Assembly (NCBI RefSeq): GCF_002911015.1
Contig: NZ_KZ626876.1
Span: forward strand, 1-64,000
DNA from: Streptomyces populi
GTDB taxonomy: Bacteria; Actinomycetota; Actinomycetes; Streptomycetales; Streptomycetaceae
DNA length: 64,000 nucleotides
Direction: 5' to 3'
Of the stretch, positions 59,502 through 64,000 are shown piece after piece. The stretch's first letter is position 1. Every line of letters starts with the position of its first letter. Below the pieces are notes generated by a model, which did not search any database, had not been told where the DNA came from, and was given only the letters and a program-made list of their open reading frames with translations. The translations under genes and the position numbers were made by a program.

Positions 59502-60872
59502 ATGCGCAGACACCCCTTACACCTCTATCCCGTGTTGGTCGGTGCCCTGGCGATCGCCCTGGCCGCCGCCCTCGGCATCACCCTCGGCGCCCCCGCGGCG
59601 CGGGCCGCCACCGTCACCGTCCAGGCCGAGTCCTACGCCGCACAGTCCGGCGTCGCCCTGGAGACGACCGCCGACATGGGCGGCGGGCAGAACGCCGCCT
59701 ACCTCGCCGACGGCGACTGGATGCGCTTCGACCAGGTCGACCTCGGGCCCGCCGGCCGCCTGACGGTGTCGGCGCGCATCGCCGCCGCCACGGGCAGCGG
59801 GTCCGTCGAACTGCGCACCGGTTCCCTGACCGGCCCCCTGCTCGCCGTGATCCAGACCGGCCCCACCGGGGGCTGGCAGACCTGGGCGACGCGCAGCGCC
59901 GACGTCACCACCCACCCGACCGGCGCCCAGACCGTGTTCGCGGTGCTGCGCAGCACCACGCCCGGCGACTTCGTCAACATCAACTGGTTCTCGGTCGTCA
60001 GCGGCGGCGACGAGCCCGCGCCGGGCTGGGTCGACGTCGACCAGACCAAGTGGCAGGCCCAGCTGACCCAGTTCCGGGCGATGACCCCGGCGCCGGTGCC
60101 CGCCAACGCCGTGCGCGTCCCCGAGTTCAACGCCACCTGCACCTACAGCCACTCCAAGCCGGACGACCCGATCGTCGCCCCGGGCCTGCCCGGCGCGTCC
60201 CACATGCACAGCTTCTTCGGCAACAAGAGCACCGACGCGTTCACCACCACCCAGAGCCTGCTGGGCAACACGGGTACGACCTGCACACCCGCCAAGGACC
60301 TCTCGGCGTACTGGATCCCCACGCTCTACGAGCGCGGCAAGGCGGTCGAACCCGACGGGATGATCGTCTACTACGGGTCGCGGCTGCCCGACCCCACGGC
60401 GACCGTGCCCTTCCCGCAGGGCTTCCGCATGATCGCGGGCAACGCCAAGGTGCAGGTGGCCACCCCGGCCGGCTCGCCCAACCAGTTCTGGTGCGCCGGA
60501 CCCGGCGGCGAGACCGGCCGCAGCGCCGACGGCAACTGGCCGCTGTGCGCCCCCACCGCCAAGCTGGTGTACCAGCTGGTCTTCCCGGACTGCTGGGACG
60601 GCAAGCACCTCGACAGCCCGGACCACAAGTCGCACGTCGCCTTCACCTACGACGGCAAGTGCGGCGGCGCCTACCCGGTCGCCATCCCCTCGGTGTCGTT
60701 CGTCATCAGCTACCCGACCAGCGGGAGCGCCGACGGGTTCAGCCTCGCGTCGGGCATGGCCTCGTCCATCCACGGTGACTTCTTCAACGCCTGGGACACC
60801 GCGGCCCTCGGGCAGCGCGTGAAGGACTGCATCGTGCAGAGCGCCAAGTGCAACTCCGCCGGAACGTTCTGA
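59502..60872 (+). CDS. Secreted DUF1996 protein with N-terminal CBM6-like domain
   Basis: 456 residues; ATG with GAGGAAG upstream. It has a Sec signal (cleavage near ARA-AT at 36). A carbohydrate-binding CBM6-like domain follows (VQAESYAAQSGVALETTAD, then DWMRFDQVDLG and FVNINWFSV, about 37-165). The rest is DUF1996: GASHMHSFFGN near 232, YWIPTLYERG near 270, FWCAGPGG, then CWDGKHLDSPDHKSH and CGGAYPVAIPS. The family occurs in fungi and actinobacteria, is extracellular and uncharacterised; conserved His and Cys suggest metal binding or disulfides. The carbohydrate domain and location next to a glucanase suggest action on polysaccharide. Confidence 0.93.
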   Translation: MRRHPLHLYPVLVGALAIALAAALGITLGAPAARAATVTVQAESYAAQSGVALETTADMGGGQNAAYLADGDWMRFDQVDLGPAGRLTVSARIAAATGSGSVELRTGSLTGPLLAVIQTGPTGGWQTWATRSADVTTHPTGAQTVFAVLRSTTPGDFVNINWFSVVSGGDEPAPGWVDVDQTKWQAQLTQFRAMTPAPVPANAVRVPEFNATCTYSHSKPDDPIVAPGLPGASHMHSFFGNKSTDAFTTTQSLLGNTGTTCTPAKDLSAYWIPTLYERGKAVEPDGMIVYYGSRLPDPTATVPFPQGFRMIAGNAKVQVATPAGSPNQFWCAGPGGETGRSADGNWPLCAPTAKLVYQLVFPDCWDGKHLDSPDHKSHVAFTYDGKCGGAYPVAIPSVSFVISYPTSGSADGFSLASGMASSIHGDFFNAWDTAALGQRVKDCIVQSAKCNSAGTF

Positions 60873-61402
60873 CCCGGCGGACGGCGGCCGCCCTGCTCCT
60901 GGGCCTGGCGGTCGCCGGCTGCACCCCGCAGTCGGCGGCCGACAGGCCCGCGCCCGCCGCCTTCAACGACACCGACACGGCATGGATCCAGTTGATGATT
61001 CCCATGGACGAACGGGCCTCGCTGCTCGTCGACTTGGCGCCCGCCCGCGCCGGTCGCCCGGCCCTGGCCGGCTGGGCCGAGGAGGCGGGAAGGAGACTGA
61101 AGGACGAACTCGTCGGCCTGCGTGAGCTGTTGGAGGCCTCGGGCGTTCCCGACACCCGCCCCCACGAGGGGCACAACATGCCGGGCATGGTCACGCTCGA
61201 CACGGTGCGCAGGGCGAGGACGGTGACGGGCGAGAGCTTCGACCGCCTCTTCACCGAGAGTCTGCGGGCCCATCTGGTCCAGGTCCGCACGCTGTGCGCG
61301 AGTGAACGCACGTCAGGGAGCGCCGAGCGGGCGAAGGACCTCGCCGCCGTCACCGAAAGGAGCGTGGCCCAGCAGATCACCCGGCTCGACGCCCTCCGGT
61401 GA
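60848..61402 (+). CDS. DUF305 family lipoprotein
   Basis: 184 residues from GTG, overlapping the previous gene by 25 bases, so likely co-transcribed. It has a lipoprotein signal with lipobox AVAGC near residue 24. The DUF305 features are DTAWIQLMIPMDERASLLVD (the family usually has MIPHHxxAI) and HEGHNMPGMVT later. The His-rich pattern is weaker than in typical copper-linked members because the MIPHH motif reads MIPMD. It should be anchored to the outer face of the membrane. Function unknown. Confidence 0.85.
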   Translation: MQLRRNVLTRRTAAALLLGLAVAGCTPQSAADRPAPAAFNDTDTAWIQLMIPMDERASLLVDLAPARAGRPALAGWAEEAGRRLKDELVGLRELLEASGVPDTRPHEGHNMPGMVTLDTVRRARTVTGESFDRLFTESLRAHLVQVRTLCASERTSGSAERAKDLAAVTERSVAQQITRLDALR

Positions 61403-61428
61403 CGGCCGCCGGTGCCGACCGTCACCGG
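61396..61428. terminator. Hairpin at the end of the DUF305 gene
   Basis: A perfect 10-bp stem (CCGGTGACGG pairing with CCGTCACCGG) with a 13-base loop. It overlaps the DUF305 stop codon and can also serve the minus-strand remnant beyond. Confidence 0.8.
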
Positions 61429-61446
61429 CAGAGGGGAGCAGTCCCG

Positions 61447-61718
61447 TCACGCGCCGTCCCGCACGGACGTGAAGAACTCGGTCACCCGCTCCAGCTCCTT
61501 CTCACCGGACATCGCCTCCAGGCCGGCGGCGGACTCGGTGGCGGACACCTTGCTGCGGGGGGAAGAGGGCCTCCTCGTACGCCGCGAGGGCCGCCTCCCG
61601 GTCGCCCGGGTGCGCGGCGACGGCCTGGGCGAGTCCGGCGCCGTCGAGCATCGCCAGGTCGGCGCCCTCGCCGGCGAAGGGGAACATCAGGTGGGTCGCG
61701 TCGCCGAGAGGGGCGGCG
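61447..61718 (-). pseudogene. C-terminal remnant of an FAD-dependent aromatic monooxygenase
   Basis: The minus strand reads APLGDATHLMFPFAGEGADL, AMLDGAGLAQAVAAHPGDRE, then AAYEEALFP. This is the GD motif that binds FAD ribose and the following helix of tetracycline/rifampicin-type hydroxylases. At a seven-G run (about 61556-61562), the frame shifts, and the other frame then continues properly (SKVSATESAAGLEAMSGEKE, then LERVTEFFTSVRDGA) to a stop at 61447. The N-terminal two thirds are missing, replaced upstream by transposase sequence. Confidence 0.8.
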
Positions 61719-61990
61719 AGCTTGAACGCGGTGTACCGACTGCCTGCGTCGTTGTGGTGGAGCAGCCGTCCGGGCTGGTGCCGGATCCCCTCGCGGCCGC
61801 GCCGCCGCAGGCCCATCTCCAATGTGGCCGGCACGAGTTCGGTGTGTTCGGTGAGGGCGGCGGACCAGCCGACGACGCGGCGGGAGAGGACGTCGACGAC
61901 GAAGGCGTTTCCCGCCGGATCCGGCGGGCTCCGTAGCCACGGTGGTCGGCGTCGAACCCAGCCTGGATCAGCACCTCGACTCGCGGCTTG
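61719..61990 (-). pseudogene. IS3-type transposase integrase-core remnant
   Basis: The minus strand reads FVVDVLSRRVVGWSAALTEH, TELVPATLEMGLRRRG, then LLHHNDAGSRYTAF. This is the IS3/rve integrase core with its catalytic Asp in VVDVLSRR and the second Asp in HHNDAGSRY. Upstream, in another frame, DADHRGYGARRIRRE resembles the HTH linker. It is joined in frame at about 61718 to the monooxygenase remnant, so an insertion and deletion fused the two. Confidence 0.8.
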
Positions 61991-62767
61991 CGTGGGTGAT
62001 GAGGCGGGCCGCGGATTCCGGGGCGGGCCGCCGGCCACGGGTGACCCGCGGGGTGATCCTTGTTCGGCAGCCGGTGGGGGTGTCGGTGGAGAGGGTCTGC
62101 TCGACGACGGGGCGACCGATCTCGAAGGCGTCGGCGGCCCGGCGGCCTCGAGGGGCGGTCACGCGGCCACCGCCTCCGCGGGCGGGGCGGTGCCGGGGCG
62201 GTACGCCGGCCTCCGGCGTAAGGCCAGGCAGCCTGCGGCTGGTCTACCTGGGCGGCGGGGACGTGCTCACTTGCGATCCGGCGGAGGCTGCTCTGCGGGC
62301 CGTGGAGCGCAAGGTGTCGGCGCCGTGGGACGCGATCGGACGGGCGACGCGGACCGGCGGCCGGCTCCCGAACCGGCCGGCTGTGCGACTGGTGCCCCCA
62401 TCGGGCGCTGTGCCCGGCCTGGGGCGGCGCCCTGCCGCCTTGTCCCCTGGCTGTCACCACGGACCCGGCCGCGGGGGAGGGCGAACGCCCGGCCGCCGAC
62501 GCCGGCTGGGACCGGAGGCGTCCGATACCCGCATGTGCGCGGGGGCATTATACGCCTCGGTGCCGACATTCCAACCTTTCCTGTATTTTTCTTGCGAAAA
62601 AGGGTGGATTGTTACTTCTGGGGCGCCTAGTGTGGGTGCAGACAGCAATTCGAATGCATATTCGATCCGAGCGACGGCCACGCGGGGGCACGTCCTGCCG
62701 GACGAGGACCGCGTCCCCTGCCGGCAGGCCCACCCGGAACCGCCGTCGCAGACGCCAGGAGAACGGC
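61991..62767. other. Non-coding junction with an AT-rich island
   Basis: About 780 bases. The left part is GC-rich debris with no supported gene. From about 62545 to 62665, base composition drops sharply (for example ATTATACG and TGTATTTTTCTTGCGAAAAA), unlike anything else in the window. It directly precedes a phage-type operon, so it probably contains its promoter and may mark an element boundary. No attachment repeat was identified. Confidence 0.45.
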
Positions 62768-63742
62768 GTGAACCTCACCTTCACCACCGCCACCAAGGAA
62801 CAGGCCAAGGCCCGCATCGCGCTCGCCGGTCCCACCGGGTCGGGCAAGACCTACACCGCCCTGGTCGCCGCCGCCGGGCTCGGTGAGCGGGTCGCCCTGA
62901 TCGACACCGAGCACGGCAGCGCTGCCAAGTACGCCGACGAGTTCGCCTTCGACACCCTCCCGCTCACGACGTTCCAGCCCACCACCCTCGTCGACGCGCT
63001 CGCGGTGGCCGCCCACGAGGGCTACGACGTCATGATCGTCGATTCCCTGAGTCACTTCTGGTCCGGCACCGGCGGGATGCTGGAGCAGGTCGACAACGCG
63101 GCCAAGCGCCTCGGGGCGGGCGGCAACTTCGCCGGCTGGAAGGAGGCCCGCCCCCAGGAGCGGGCGATGATCGATGCCCTGCTCGCCTACCCCGGCCACC
63201 TCATCGTCACCATGCGCACCAAGACCGAGTACGTCGTGGAGGCCGACGAGCGCGGCCGCAAGGTGCCGCGCAAGATCGGGCTCAAGCCCGAGCAGCGGGA
63301 GGGCATCGAGTACGAATTCGACATCGTCGGCGATCTCGACCACGAGAACACCCTGGTGATCTCCAAGTCCCGGGCGAAGCCGCTGTCCGGGACGGTGCTC
63401 CACAGGCCGGGCCCGGAGTTCGCCGAGGCCGTCCGCGACTGGCTGGAGGCCGGCAAGCCCGTCCCCTCCGTGTCCGACTACGTCACGGCGGCCACCGCGC
63501 CGGGCGCCAGCCACGAGGAACTGCGCGACCTGTACGAGAAGGCCCGTCGGCACAACCTGCTCGGCGCCGCTGTCCTGGACGACACCGGGGAGACCCACAC
63601 GCTCGGCCAGCTGATAGTGCGCCACGGCACCGTGGCGGCGAGGAACAGGGTCGCCGAGGACGTCGAGTCCGGGGCCGGAACCAGGCGGGCGAACGGGAGC
63701 AAGCAGGAGAACGGGGCCAAGCGGAAGGACAAGTCCGCATGA
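62768..63742 (+). CDS. Phage-type AAA/RecA-like ATPase (Sak4-like)
   Basis: 324 residues from GTG with AGGAG seven bases upstream. Walker A is LAGPTGSGKTYTAL near 20 and Walker B is YDVMIVDSLSHFW near 90, followed by a TMRTKTEYVVEADERG beta-hairpin and EQREGIEYEFDIVGD. This fits the AAA_24/Sak4 group of single-strand annealing or RecA-core ATPases found in phages and integrative elements. A basic, Gly/Asn/Lys-rich tail (about 300-324) may bind DNA. Its last codons overlap the next gene (ATGA). It is probably part of a phage recombination or replication operon. Confidence 0.85.
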   Translation: MNLTFTTATKEQAKARIALAGPTGSGKTYTALVAAAGLGERVALIDTEHGSAAKYADEFAFDTLPLTTFQPTTLVDALAVAAHEGYDVMIVDSLSHFWSGTGGMLEQVDNAAKRLGAGGNFAGWKEARPQERAMIDALLAYPGHLIVTMRTKTEYVVEADERGRKVPRKIGLKPEQREGIEYEFDIVGDLDHENTLVISKSRAKPLSGTVLHRPGPEFAEAVRDWLEAGKPVPSVSDYVTAATAPGASHEELRDLYEKARRHNLLGAAVLDDTGETHTLGQLIVRHGTVAARNRVAEDVESGAGTRRANGSKQENGAKRKDKSA

Positions 63743-64000
63743 GCCTCAAGGAGCACGCCACCCGGGTCGCCGTGCTCCGGGTGCTGCGCGACGCCGTCGA
63801 CGCCGAGTACCAGACCGAGCGCCACGAGGTCCTCGAAGGGCTGCGCGCGGCCCGTGCCGAGCTGAACCTGAAGTCGGTCCGGGTGGCCCTGCCGGACGAC
63901 ACACCGGTCGCCACCCTCACCCTCGTCGACCCCAAACCGACGGTCGTGGTCGTCGACGAAGAGGCCTTCACCGCCTGGGTGGCCGAGAACCACCCCGGCG
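63739..64000 (+). CDS. Hypothetical phage-operon protein, 3' end outside window
   Basis: 87 codons are visible from ATG 63739, which overlaps the stop of the ATPase gene. It starts with a helical, charged segment (HATRVAVLRVLRDAVDAEYQ, then ERHEVLEGLRAARAELNLKS), followed by VRVALPDDTPVATLTLVDPK. Family not recognised. Translational coupling with the RecA-like ATPase suggests a shared role in element replication or recombination. Confidence 0.75.
   Translation, partial: MSLKEHATRVAVLRVLRDAVDAEYQTERHEVLEGLRAARAELNLKSVRVALPDDTPVATLTLVDPKPTVVVVDEEAFTAWVAENHPG

Overview
The window is high-GC actinobacterial chromosome, almost certainly Streptomyces. The signs are very strong GC bias at third codon positions, modular type I polyketide synthases (PKS), Tat-exported glycosidases, LacI-family carbohydrate control, ECF sigma factors and many small Streptomyces-type membrane proteins. 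I see no rRNA, tRNA or CRISPR array. Gene calls and family names come from reading motifs in the translated sequence; nothing was searched against a database.

Region 1 (1-18456) is the 3' end of a polyketide biosynthetic cluster. A PKS polypeptide enters from the left edge (AT-DH-ER-KR-ACP plus docking domain) and is followed by a one-module PKS (docking-KS-AT-DH-KR-ACP-docking). The two AT domains are nearly identical in DNA and both look malonyl-specific. Next comes a tightly coupled set of five unusual genes: an unassigned protein with class I aminoacyl-tRNA-synthetase-like motifs, an orphan protein, a GH3-type acyl-adenylating enzyme, an HMG-CoA-reductase fused to an APH/choline-kinase-like domain, and a thymidylate-kinase-like P-loop kinase. 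A type II thioesterase follows. This reductase-kinase-GH3 cassette is the best candidate for an undescribed system. A plausible reading is activation, reduction and phosphorylation (or amide capping) of the polyketide or of a special building block.

Region 2 (18764-32900) holds htpG, a secreted GH78 alpha-L-rhamnosidase behind a clear promoter and LacI-type operator, small membrane proteins, an ECF sigma factor, a DUF2071 protein with an SDR, and a secreted COG4315 repeat protein.

Region 3 (33100-50200) is a metabolic and regulatory patchwork: RidA/LysR/quinone reductase, an SDR, a PucR regulator divergent from a LysA-like decarboxylase and an amino-acid permease, a PadR-controlled ABC exporter, and an HxlR/oxidoreductase pair. 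It is cut by decayed insertion sequences of the IS5, IS630, IS110 and IS3 types; the IS110 piece abuts a truncated MarR gene.

Region 4 (50400-55800) contains an uncharacterised protein, an SMI1/KNR4 protein and a large secreted NucA/NucB-like nuclease, a toxin/immunity-like neighbourhood.

Region 5 (56355-61402) is a carbohydrate locus: a LacI regulator with CebR-like palindromes, a secreted GH16 glucanase with two discoidin domains, a DUF1996 protein with a CBM6-like domain and a DUF305 lipoprotein.

Region 6 (61447-64000) has a monooxygenase remnant fused in frame to an IS3-type transposase remnant. An AT-rich island follows, then a phage-type RecA-like ATPase operon that runs off the right edge and probably starts a prophage or integrative element.
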